A stretch of 64,000 bases of DNA from Candidatus Krumholzibacteriota bacterium (GTDB lineage: Bacteria > Krumholzibacteriota > Krumholzibacteriia > Krumholzibacteriales > Krumholzibacteriaceae). A program made the position numbers and the translations under genes. Location: NCBI GenBank assembly GCA_016932415.1, contig JAFGCX010000007.1, forward strand, positions 1 through 64,000, in the 5' to 3' direction. Positions 1-7,578 of this stretch are shown piece after piece; the first letter of the stretch is position 1, and each line of letters starts with the position of its first letter. The notes under the pieces were generated by a model. It had not been told where the DNA came from. It made no database searches and saw nothing but the letters and a program-made list of their open reading frames with translations.

Positions 1-2
1 GC

Positions 3-89
3 GGCAGCCAGGTGTCGAGCGGAGTCTACTTCTACCGCCTGAGATCCGACGATATAGACAAGACGAAAAAGATGATACTGCTTCGATAA
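3..89 (+). CDS. C-terminal end of a secreted protein with FlgD-like/type IX sorting tail (partial)
   Basis: Only the last 28 codons are present, entering from the left edge and ending at TAA. The tail reads GSQVSSGVYFYRLRSDD and then a basic end with KTKKM and LLR. This SGVYFYRL...KKM..LR pattern is typical of the FlgD-like immunoglobulin or type IX secretion C-terminal domain carried by many secreted proteins of FCB-group and candidate-phylum bacteria. It implies a large exported protein to the left. A strong hairpin follows directly. The rest of the protein, and so its function, cannot be seen. Confidence 0.75.
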   Translation, partial: GSQVSSGVYFYRLRSDDIDKTKKMILLR

Positions 90-97
90 TTCGATCT

Positions 98-141
98 GCC
101 CTTGGGAGCGGCTGTGGTATTCGCCAGCCGCTCCCAAGGGC
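98..141. terminator. Bidirectional terminator hairpin between convergent genes
   Basis: A perfect 17-bp inverted repeat (98-114 with 125-141) closes a 10-nt loop. It lies between the stop of the left-edge gene and the 3' end of the converging transporter gene. There is no real T-run on either side, so this may act as an RNA-stabilising or factor-assisted terminator rather than a classical intrinsic one. Confidence 0.7.
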
Positions 142-198
142 GGCCGATACCGGTCGTCTCCCTGGAGACTGCCGGAGATCATTATCATGCGGGACATA

Positions 199-1074
199 CT
201 AGCCGAACGTAACGAGAATGATCCCTGAAATAGCCAGAGCGGCTGCTATAAGCTTGTTTCTCGTAAAAGGTTCTTTTAGAAAGATCGAAGCGAGAATCAG
301 GATATGTATCGAACTTGTCTGATTCAGTATCGCCGCCACACCCGCCCTCGTATATTTCATCCCCCCGATCCAGAAGATCAGAGCGAGGTAAGAACCCAGC
401 ACCGTCGCGGGGATCATGTATTTCCAGTGCTTTTTAGGGAGAAAGGTGGAAAAGACCTCCCGCCTCGACGGCATGATAAGGGCGACCGGTATCATAACAA
501 GAAAAGATCCGATCTGTCTCACGGCGGTCGCCCAGAGGACGGGAGACCTTTCAAGGACAGGTTTTGCGATAACGATACCGAGCCCGAGGGTGAGCATCGA
601 AATGACGCCCCAGATAACGCCGATCACAAGTTCTCTTCTCGTCCTTCCCTCCGGAGGCTCCACCTTCGTCGTCAGAAAGACCCCTGAGACGACGAGGACA
701 AGCCCGCCGAAATGCCACAGGCTGAGCTTTTCACCAAGGATCATATAGGCGAAAAAGATTATCGACGGGGAATAGAGAGTATCGACCAGGGCGTTGATCC
801 CGGCGCCGACCGCGTTGAGGCACATATGAAAGAAGGTGTCGGAGATCGCGATCGCTATAGCTCCGCTCAGCATGAGGATCAGGTAGTCTCTCGCCGGGGC
901 TCTTCCCAGGATCGGCTCGCGGATGACTATGAAGGTTAAAACGAAAAGGACAGATGCTACTCCCACCCTGAAGAAGTTCAGGGCGAATGGAGGCACCTTC
1001 TCTCCCGATTTCTTGAAAAGAATAACGGCAAAGGCCCAGATAAGAGCAGTGACTAAAGCAAATATCTCTCCCAT
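199..1074 (-). CDS. EamA/DMT-family permease
   Basis: A 291-residue, strongly hydrophobic protein built as two internal repeats, with about ten membrane segments, as expected for the drug/metabolite transporter superfamily. The N-terminus (MGEIFALVTALIWAFAVILF) and the internal ISGI.LV end are typical of EamA domains. The ATG at 1074 is chosen because a GGGAGGG Shine-Dalgarno sequence precedes it by a short gap; an upstream in-frame extension of 17 codons has no comparable signal. It is transcribed alone and faces a terminator on both sides. The substrate cannot be told from sequence; family members export amino acids, nucleosides or small metabolites. Confidence 0.88.
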   Translation of the reverse strand: MGEIFALVTALIWAFAVILFKKSGEKVPPFALNFFRVGVASVLFVLTFIVIREPILGRAPARDYLILMLSGAIAIAISDTFFHMCLNAVGAGINALVDTLYSPSIIFFAYMILGEKLSLWHFGGLVLVVSGVFLTTKVEPPEGRTRRELVIGVIWGVISMLTLGLGIVIAKPVLERSPVLWATAVRQIGSFLVMIPVALIMPSRREVFSTFLPKKHWKYMIPATVLGSYLALIFWIGGMKYTRAGVAAILNQTSSIHILILASIFLKEPFTRNKLIAAALAISGIILVTFG

Positions 1075-1100
1075 AAACCCTCCCCTCCATCCAAAAGACC

Positions 1101-1133
1101 GGCGGGAGGCCCGTATCCGGATCACCTCCCGCC
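1101..1133 (-). terminator. Intrinsic terminator after the S46 peptidase gene
   Basis: A 9-bp GC-rich inverted repeat (1101-1109 with 1125-1133) encloses a 15-nt loop. Read on the minus strand it is followed by GGTCTTTTGG, a short T-run. It sits 40 nt past the S46 peptidase stop and before the EamA ribosome-binding site. Confidence 0.6.
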
Positions 1134-1172
1134 AGCAGGTTCCTTATTGCCGGTCAGCGCCGCACAGGCGCG

Positions 1173-3341
1173 TCAATGGATCGTCAATTCCTTCAGGAGT
1201 CCATCGGCCCCGCTGAACCTGTCAAGGACGAATAGAATATATCTCGATTCGACACTTATGCAACGGTTGAGATCGCTGTTGAAAAGATAATCGGCCGAGA
1301 TCGATTCCCAATTTCCGTCGAACGCCGCTCCAATGACTTCACCCTTTCCGTTAAGGATAGGGCTTCCCGAATTCCCTCCGGTGATATCACACGTGGAAAG
1401 GAAATCTACCGGTAGATCTCCGAGATAATCATCTACATATCCTTCTAAATCACCCGCCCCGTGCAGATCGACAAGCTTATGAGGACAGTCAAACGGTTCC
1501 TCACCGGTATTCTTGTCGATCATCCCGGAGAAAGAGGTAATATAATCGTAATAGACGGCGTCCCTGGGCCAGTACCCCTTGACAGTACCGTAGGTGAGCC
1601 GCATTGTCCCGTTGGCATCGGGGTAGAAAGCCCCGCCTTTCCATTCCTTCATCCCTTCGATAAGGAGCGGCCTGAGTTCGGAGAGTATGCCGGCGAACTC
1701 CTTATCCCTTTTCTCCCCATCCTTTATCTCTGTTTCGAAGGCGGCGCAGAACTCGATGAAGGTGTCGTTTTCCTTCATCAAATCCTCCCTCGAGAGGTCG
1801 AACATCCTGTTCCTTTCCGAGGCATCGCCTAGTTTTGTTCCCGAATACAGTTTTTCGACAAGATTGTCTATCTTCATATCGACATCGTCGCCAGCCATCC
1901 CCATTATCATCGATTCCATCGTCTTGCTTCGCTGTTCTTCCGGAAGATCGATCGAGCGCCTGAACAAATACTTCATCAGGGTCCTGTCGACATTCTCATC
2001 GTAACTGCGGTCGATCATGCCTAGGCGCTGCCTGACGCGGTCGATATTCCTCTCCATGTAGGCGGGCTCCCTCTCGAAATCTTCCTTTTGCTTTTCCTCC
2101 GTCCACCTGAATATCGTCATGCCGGCGCTTACCATCTGGCAGCTGAAACTCATGATTCTGCCTATGCCGTCCATGGCGCGATATTTCTCGTTTTCCTTAT
2201 AAAGCTTACCGATCGATGGAAGGATATCACCGTATTTCTTTTTCCTTTTTCCGTCGCTTTCGACCCAATCAGTAAAAGCTCTTTCGTCTTCTGTTTTTCT
2301 ATCGAGAAGAGACGCCTTGCGGAACCCCTCGAGCTGCCCCTGGTAATTTTTCATCGAGTTATTCAGCATCTGGTCGTACGAAGCGACCTTAATCGCTACC
2401 GCCGGATCTTTTTCGCCGGCTTTCTTGTAGATATCGATGATGTCTCCAAACATCCCGATATTGTTGGGGAACCTCCAGTTCTGGCTCCATTCTATCGAGT
2501 AGGACGATCTGTAACGCTGGGTAGCCGCGGGGAATCCGAGGATCATCGTGAAATCGTCCTTTTCGACCCCCTCGCTCGAGATCGCCAGATGGACTGCCGG
2601 TTTGTATGGAACATTCTCTTCGGCATATTCGGCGGAAGAACCGTCCGGGGCGACGTACGCCCTGAGGATTGTGAAATCCCCCGTATGCCTCGGCCACATC
2701 CAGTTATCGATGTCACCCCCGTAATTACCGATCGCTCTTGGTGGAGCGTACGCGATACGGATGTCCTTTATGATGAAACTGGTGTACATCCTGTATTCCA
2801 TCCCGCTGTAAAAAGCGGAGACGCTGCAGCGCAGGTCGCTGTCCTTCTCTCCCTCGAGCTCAATCCTTTTTATTTCGTCTTCGATCGCCTTGTACCGCTC
2901 CGCTCCGGATTTTCCCTTCGCAGCTTTCAGTACCTTTTCAGTGACATCTTTTATCGAAACGAGGACTCTTGCCTGATAACCTTCGGCTGGAATATCGTTT
3001 TCGATCTCCCCTGCGTAGAATCCATTCTGAAGGATATTGTTCTCGCTAGTGCTGGCTCTCTGGAGAGCGGTGAATCCGACATGGTGATTGGTCAGAATCA
3101 ATCCTGTCGAAGAGATGAAGGAGCCGGTGCCGCCTCCAAGGTTTACGATGGCGTATGCCACACCCGATCCACCAGGCGCGTATAATTCTTTCTGGGACAG
3201 TTCCAGCCCCAGTCCCTTCATTTCGGCTAAAAGCTCCTTGTCGATCCTGTCGAGCGGCCACATACCCTCTTCGGCGGAGAGAATAACCGGCCCGCAGAGC
3301 AGTATCGCGATGACGAGGATCGTTGTAAACTTCAAAAACAT
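1173..3341 (-). CDS. Exported S46-family dipeptidyl-peptidase (DPP7-like)
   Basis: A 722-residue serine exopeptidase that releases N-terminal dipeptides in the periplasm. A signal peptide (residues 1-22, ending near ILSA) precedes the chymotrypsin-like double barrel. The triad matches family S46: His86/87 in LTNHHVGF, Asp222 in TGDFTILR, Ser658 in GGNSGSP. Length and spacing almost equal characterised members. The S1 specificity position, 18 residues after the catalytic Ser, is Gly676 in AAFDGNWE. DPP11 enzymes, which need Asp/Glu at P1, have Arg here, so broad or hydrophobic DPP7-type specificity is inferred. The ATG at 3341 is chosen over an upstream in-frame codon because it has a GGGAGG site and starts the signal peptide. 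Confidence 0.93.
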   Translation of the reverse strand: MFLKFTTILVIAILLCGPVILSAEEGMWPLDRIDKELLAEMKGLGLELSQKELYAPGGSGVAYAIVNLGGGTGSFISSTGLILTNHHVGFTALQRASTSENNILQNGFYAGEIENDIPAEGYQARVLVSIKDVTEKVLKAAKGKSGAERYKAIEDEIKRIELEGEKDSDLRCSVSAFYSGMEYRMYTSFIIKDIRIAYAPPRAIGNYGGDIDNWMWPRHTGDFTILRAYVAPDGSSAEYAEENVPYKPAVHLAISSEGVEKDDFTMILGFPAATQRYRSSYSIEWSQNWRFPNNIGMFGDIIDIYKKAGEKDPAVAIKVASYDQMLNNSMKNYQGQLEGFRKASLLDRKTEDERAFTDWVESDGKRKKKYGDILPSIGKLYKENEKYRAMDGIGRIMSFSCQMVSAGMTIFRWTEEKQKEDFEREPAYMERNIDRVRQRLGMIDRSYDENVDRTLMKYLFRRSIDLPEEQRSKTMESMIMGMAGDDVDMKIDNLVEKLYSGTKLGDASERNRMFDLSREDLMKENDTFIEFCAAFETEIKDGEKRDKEFAGILSELRPLLIEGMKEWKGGAFYPDANGTMRLTYGTVKGYWPRDAVYYDYITSFSGMIDKNTGEEPFDCPHKLVDLHGAGDLEGYVDDYLGDLPVDFLSTCDITGGNSGSPILNGKGEVIGAAFDGNWESISADYLFNSDLNRCISVESRYILFVLDRFSGADGLLKELTIH

Positions 3342-3474
3342 CCTAACCTCCCATCTGTACAGACTATCGGGGTCTGTTGCCGGGGAAAACGGAGTCAGGC
3401 AGTCCTCCCGGCAAATCATTGTGATGAACGAACCAGGATGATATCATGCCGGAACAAAATGTAAAAGGAGGATT

Positions 3475-3498
3475 TTCCGGGCAAAAAGACTCCCGGAA
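3475..3498 (-). terminator. Probable terminator of the chemosensory operon
   Basis: A 7-bp inverted repeat TTCCGGG/CCCGGAA with a 10-nt loop lies about 90 nt beyond the stop of the last gene of the che operon and before the S46 peptidase gene. The minus-strand sequence after it (AATCCTCCTTTTAC) is only moderately T-rich. Confidence 0.45.
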
Positions 3499-3586
3499 GG
3501 GCAGGATCATCATTGATCGATCAGGAGGCTTTGCCCCTTGATCAGGGAGCGATGCGGCACGAAAAGAGGATCTCTCGGGCGGGAAT

Positions 3587-4714
3587 CTAGTATTCCTGAA
3601 GGACCTTTTCCCATTCCCTCGCGACCTGGATCCTGTGCTTGACGATATCTATGATCTTCGGGTTTCTCGCTTTTTCTCTGAGCTCTTCCCATTCATTGAC
3701 GGCCAGGTCGACTTCTCCCAGTCTTGCGTGAAGATATCCTTTGATAAACATGGTCTTCTGGTTCTGGGGCCTGAGAGTCCGGGCTTTTCTCAGATAGACG
3801 AGAGATTCGCTCAATCTTTCCATTTTATAATATATCTCTCCAAGCATTCTCAAGGCGTCGAAACAATCAGGATCGATCTGAAGGGCTTTTTCGAATTCGC
3901 CGGCCGCCATTTCCAGGTTCAGTCTGCTGTAATGTTCTTTTCCTCTCCTGACGAGTTCATCGAGTTTTTCCTCGTTTTTCGCCCCGGCCTGGTCATCGGC
4001 CTGCGACTCCTCCAGTTCTATTACATTCATCACCACAAGCCCGTATATCAGCTTGCTGGTCGTAAAGAGATCCTCGCCTACAAGGTTATTGACTTCGTTG
4101 ACTGAACGCACACCGTCGACAAGAGAAAGTATTTCCCATTCCTTCGGTTTGAGATTCAACCTCTGGTCCTTTTCGTTCCCCGGGCAGAGATGAAATACCG
4201 AATGTCTTGACGGCACCTTTGCCTTTATATTCGACCATTCATCTATCCTTCTTGCCCCTTCGAGAATCAGGTTCTCCGTGTTAAGCAGTACGAGGACTTC
4301 CCGTCTCTTGTCGAGTTCCTCCTCGATAAACCGGCAGTCTCCGTTCTCCCACTTGAAAATATCATATATGTTCTCACGTATCCTCGAACCAAAAAAACTT
4401 TCCAGATGGGGTTTTGAGGAGATCCCTTCTCCAGCCAGGCAGTCGATCATATTGTTGTAATTTTTGCTCGCGTTCGTTATCGCGGGAAGGGTCGCCTGAT
4501 CTATGACTCCCCATTCTTCAAGAAGCATTTCTGTGGTTTTAGGTGACCTGTCATGCATCGAAGCAAGACATACGGAACCTTCCTGGAAAAGAATCTGGGC
4601 TTCCCTGTTTTCCGCCGCGTCACTGATTATCAACCTTCCGGTCTTTGCGTTAAGATGAAGCAGCTGAAACAGGTCAAATAAACCTAGTTCCTTTATAGAA
4701 GACTGGATTGTCAT
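3587..4714 (-). CDS. DUF4388 (PATAN-type) protein with C-terminal TPR repeats
   Basis: A 375-residue cytoplasmic protein and last gene of the che operon. Residues 1-120 form a DUF4388 domain, recognised by the opening (S.KELGLFDLFQLLHLNAKTG.L.I) and the LFQEGSVCLA turn. The middle carries a winged-helix-like stretch (EWEILSLVDGVRSVNEV). Residues 255-350 hold two to three TPRs (HYSRLNLEMAAGEFEKALQI, then MLGEIYYKMERLSESLVYL). DUF4388/PATAN domains occur in bacteria with two-component signalling and surface motility or polysaccharide control. The gene follows the large TPR gene after 23 nt. A role as output or scaffold partner of CheY is inferred from position, not known. Confidence 0.8.
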   Translation of the reverse strand: MTIQSSIKELGLFDLFQLLHLNAKTGRLIISDAAENREAQILFQEGSVCLASMHDRSPKTTEMLLEEWGVIDQATLPAITNASKNYNNMIDCLAGEGISSKPHLESFFGSRIRENIYDIFKWENGDCRFIEEELDKRREVLVLLNTENLILEGARRIDEWSNIKAKVPSRHSVFHLCPGNEKDQRLNLKPKEWEILSLVDGVRSVNEVNNLVGEDLFTTSKLIYGLVVMNVIELEESQADDQAGAKNEEKLDELVRRGKEHYSRLNLEMAAGEFEKALQIDPDCFDALRMLGEIYYKMERLSESLVYLRKARTLRPQNQKTMFIKGYLHARLGEVDLAVNEWEELREKARNPKIIDIVKHRIQVAREWEKVLQEY

Positions 4715-4737
4715 TGTCTGGTATTTCCTTTCACCTT

Positions 4738-6540
4738 TTAGAGATCCATTTTCAGCTCTTCAATCAGATCGATTTCCTTGCTTTCGAGATCGCCATCGGC
4801 GGGTTTCACCTGATCAACTGTTTTCACTGGTTCTTTCAAATCTGAAACTGCCGCTGTTCCCGTTTCGATCTCCCTTATGCCATCCTCGACGACATTCATC
4901 AGGAAATCCCGTATCTTGTCGAACCGGCGATGGACGCCTGCCTGCAGTATCTCGATCAGTTCGTCGTCCGGCTCGCCCTGCATCGATGTTTCTACATGGA
5001 CCGGGTCGGCTTTTATATGATCATCTATGGCGATATAGAAATGATATCCCGTGTATTCGGGTTTGATCTTCGCAGCGTCAAGGATGCACTGGATTGCTCC
5101 CTTGAAATTCTCTTCCCTCAGGAAGACCAGCCCTTTGAGGTAAAGCGCGTCACTGTGACTGCTGTCTGACGTAAGGGCGCTTTCTATATCGAACAGGGCC
5201 AGTGTCATCCTGTTGAGCTTGTAATGCAGGATCGCCCGTTTTTCATACAGAATCGCGCTCTTGCCTACGAAAGCCTCCATCCTCTGAATAAGATTCTCTA
5301 CCATCATATAATCTTCTTTAAGAAGGTTGCAGGTCAGAAAATTATAGTTCAACTCGATATTATAAAGATTGATGTTCAGCCCTTTCTTGAACATCCTTTC
5401 TGCGTCTTCGAACAGCTCCGCCTGGTAAAGAAGGACTCCCAGATTGTTCATCGTGCTGGCGTCAGCCGAATCGAGCCTGAACGACTGAAGATAGCATATC
5501 GCCGCTTTTTTGAACTCGCCGCGGAGATGGTATATGCACCCGCAAAGCCTGAAAGCCTCGGAATTTTCCGGATTTTCCTCAAGGGCCTTGAGAAAAGCTC
5601 CGAGCGATTTTTCCTCATCGCCTTCGGAAAGATTGACTTTGCCTATCTCGATATGGACCTTATCCTTTTCGGTCATGTCGGAAAGCGCTTTATTCAATTC
5701 CTGAAGGGCTTCCCTGTAGTAACCCCGTTCCCGGTACGCGGCCCCGAGAGTAAACGACGTACTTTCCAGGCTGGGAATATCCTTGCCTATCCGGCTTGAC
5801 ATCTGGCTCTGCTTCTCGCCGTCAAATTCGGAAAGGGCGAGGTTCGCCTCCGTATTCTTGAAAGATGGATTGAGCTTCGACGCGGTCCTGCTCTCTTCGA
5901 GCGCTTCCTGAAAATTACCGATATCGCCATAGGCGAACGAAAGCAGGAAATGCGACCTCCAGTATTCGGCGTCAAGTTTAATCGCGGCCATAAGTTCGGT
6001 GATGGCTTCGTCGGTTCGTCCGAGATTGTAAAAGATCTCACCGAGGTCGGTATGGAATACGGCCGACTTGCTGACCTTGTCGCCGGCGCAGAGGTAATGC
6101 TCGAGCGCCTGCTGGTGAAGCCCTCTTGATTTCAATACGCTTCCAAGATGGATCCTGGCCATGTAGTGATCGGGATTCTTCCCCACTACAGCTCCGAGCG
6201 TCTCCGAGGCTTCTTTCAGTTTACCCATGTTCTGGTAACTTATCCCAAGGCGAAGAAGCGCTTCGTCGTTGTCCGGATCTTTATCGACTTCCTGCTTCCA
6301 GCGGCTTACGTCGGGATCTTCCATCTTTGTTTCCGAGAAAAGGTAACGAAGATTTTCCCTGGCAAGGTCGAATCTCGAATCTATTTTAAGCGCTTCTTTG
6401 AACTGGGCGACGGCCTCGTCGTACAACCCCTTTCTGAAGTAAAGTACACCGAGGTTGTTCAAAGCGCCTGGGTCGTTGCGATCCACTCTGGAAGCAAAGC
6501 TGATCAGCGTGTCCCGCTCCTTTTCATCGATTTCAGGCAT
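4738..6540 (-). CDS. Large TPR-repeat protein of the che operon
   Basis: A 600-residue cytoplasmic protein made almost wholly of tetratricopeptide repeats, about 13 by eye. Examples are ALNNLGVLYFRKGLYDEAVAQ near residue 27 and MNNLGVLLYQAELFEDAERMF near 370. The C-terminal 90 residues are acidic, low-complexity and not repeat-like. There is no signal peptide. The start at 6540 is chosen because GGAAGG lies six bases upstream; another in-frame ATG five codons earlier overlaps that site. It follows cheY by 22 nt. TPR arrays mediate protein-protein contact, so a scaffold in the chemosensory pathway is the simplest inference. Confidence 0.85.
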   Translation of the reverse strand: MPEIDEKERDTLISFASRVDRNDPGALNNLGVLYFRKGLYDEAVAQFKEALKIDSRFDLARENLRYLFSETKMEDPDVSRWKQEVDKDPDNDEALLRLGISYQNMGKLKEASETLGAVVGKNPDHYMARIHLGSVLKSRGLHQQALEHYLCAGDKVSKSAVFHTDLGEIFYNLGRTDEAITELMAAIKLDAEYWRSHFLLSFAYGDIGNFQEALEESRTASKLNPSFKNTEANLALSEFDGEKQSQMSSRIGKDIPSLESTSFTLGAAYRERGYYREALQELNKALSDMTEKDKVHIEIGKVNLSEGDEEKSLGAFLKALEENPENSEAFRLCGCIYHLRGEFKKAAICYLQSFRLDSADASTMNNLGVLLYQAELFEDAERMFKKGLNINLYNIELNYNFLTCNLLKEDYMMVENLIQRMEAFVGKSAILYEKRAILHYKLNRMTLALFDIESALTSDSSHSDALYLKGLVFLREENFKGAIQCILDAAKIKPEYTGYHFYIAIDDHIKADPVHVETSMQGEPDDELIEILQAGVHRRFDKIRDFLMNVVEDGIREIETGTAAVSDLKEPVKTVDQVKPADGDLESKEIDLIEELKMDL

Positions 6541-6562
6541 GTCCCATCCTTCCACTACCAGG

Positions 6563-6940
6563 TCATACTTTGCTTGCCTGGTTCAGAATCTTTGATACTA
6601 CCTCGATTACCCTTGAAGGGTTGAACGGTTTTATAAGAAAATCCCTCGCCCCGGCTCCAAGCGCGTCCTGGACAAGAGCCTGCTGCCCGAGGGCGCTGCA
6701 CATGACGATCCTCGCCTGCGGATCGGAAGCCATGATATTCTTTACCGCGTCAATCCCATTCATCTCAGGCATGATGATGTCCATCGTGACAAGATCGGGT
6801 TTAAGCGCGGAATATTTCTCAACCGCTCCCGCTCCTGTATCGGCCTCGCCGACGATCTCCATTCCCTGACCCTCAAGGATATCTGCGATCATCTTTCTCA
6901 TGAAGATCGCGTCGTCTACTACTAATACTCTTGGTTTCAT
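6563..6940 (-). CDS. cheY: Chemotaxis response regulator CheY
   Basis: A 125-residue single receiver domain. The acidic pocket (VDD at residues 8-10), phospho-acceptor Asp54 (LVTMDIIMPEMNG), Ser82 at the switch position and Lys104 (FLIKPF) are all present. It has no output domain, as in CheY. CheA in the same operon is the expected kinase and CheC the expected phosphatase. No flagellar or pilus motor gene is in view, so the target of phospho-CheY is unknown here. Confidence 0.93.
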   Translation of the reverse strand: MKPRVLVVDDAIFMRKMIADILEGQGMEIVGEADTGAGAVEKYSALKPDLVTMDIIMPEMNGIDAVKNIMASDPQARIVMCSALGQQALVQDALGAGARDFLIKPFNPSRVIEVVSKILNQASKV

Positions 6941-6960
6941 TTAATCTTCTCCTTTCAGAA

Positions 6961-7578
6961 CTAATCAATTCCTATAGCGTCAAAAAGGACATCGACCGAA
7001 TCCGGAGCTGGGATAAAGAAAAGAAAACCCTTGCACTGATTCTGCGGCAGTGAAAAGGCCGTCTCCAGGACGATCGCGTAGTCAGATTCAAGACTCAGAT
7101 CTATCAGGATCGAATCCATTACGGCACCGAGCATATCGTTGGAAAACTGCGGCACCGAATGCATGATCTTCCGGTTGATGAAGGTAGCCAGGGTGTTAAG
7201 ATAGCATCCGCACATGATATTCCCTATTTCCTTCAAGGTGGAAAGGGACATCTCGTCTGACAGGACGTTATCTCCGACCTCGCACCCCCTGGCCATCTCA
7301 ACCATCTTGTTCGCTTCTGGATGAGGAAATATCAGAAACATCATCCCTTTGAAATCGTCGCTGTATCCCTCGAGATAAACGACCGAGACCATTGATTCGG
7401 GCCCGTTGAAAAGCGTATAGATTATCTGCAACGGGATGATATCGACGTTCGTTATCGAGACATCGATCCTTTTTTTGAGCAGGTCCGACAGGCCGGTTAT
7501 GGCGTGAGCCGAGCCTATGTTACCGAGCTCCTTCAAGGCATCAATTCTCAAGTAAGACGGTCTCTTTATCGGACTCAT
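6961..7578 (-). CDS. cheC: CheY-P phosphatase CheC
   Basis: A 205-residue CheC/CheX/FliY-family protein. Both pseudo-symmetric active sites are intact: Glu17-x2-Asn20 in LKELGNIGSA and Glu117-x2-Asn120 in LKEIGNIMCG, exactly 100 residues apart. CheC removes phosphate from CheY and in known systems binds CheD, which lies in the same operon. The start overlaps the end of cheA by 38 nt, suggesting translational coupling. Two intact sites suggest an active phosphatase rather than a pure CheD-binding decoy. Confidence 0.92.
   Translation of the reverse strand: MSPIKRPSYLRIDALKELGNIGSAHAITGLSDLLKKRIDVSITNVDIIPLQIIYTLFNGPESMVSVVYLEGYSDDFKGMMFLIFPHPEANKMVEMARGCEVGDNVLSDEMSLSTLKEIGNIMCGCYLNTLATFINRKIMHSVPQFSNDMLGAVMDSILIDLSLESDYAIVLETAFSLPQNQCKGFLFFIPAPDSVDVLFDAIGID

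Noticed and set aside
2088-3185. A 365-codon open frame on the plus strand
   Set aside because: Antisense to the S46 peptidase, whose complete active site shows which strand is coding.
1173-3341. Annotation as DPP11 (Asp/Glu-specific)
   Set aside because: The diagnostic Arg 18 residues after the catalytic Ser is Gly676.
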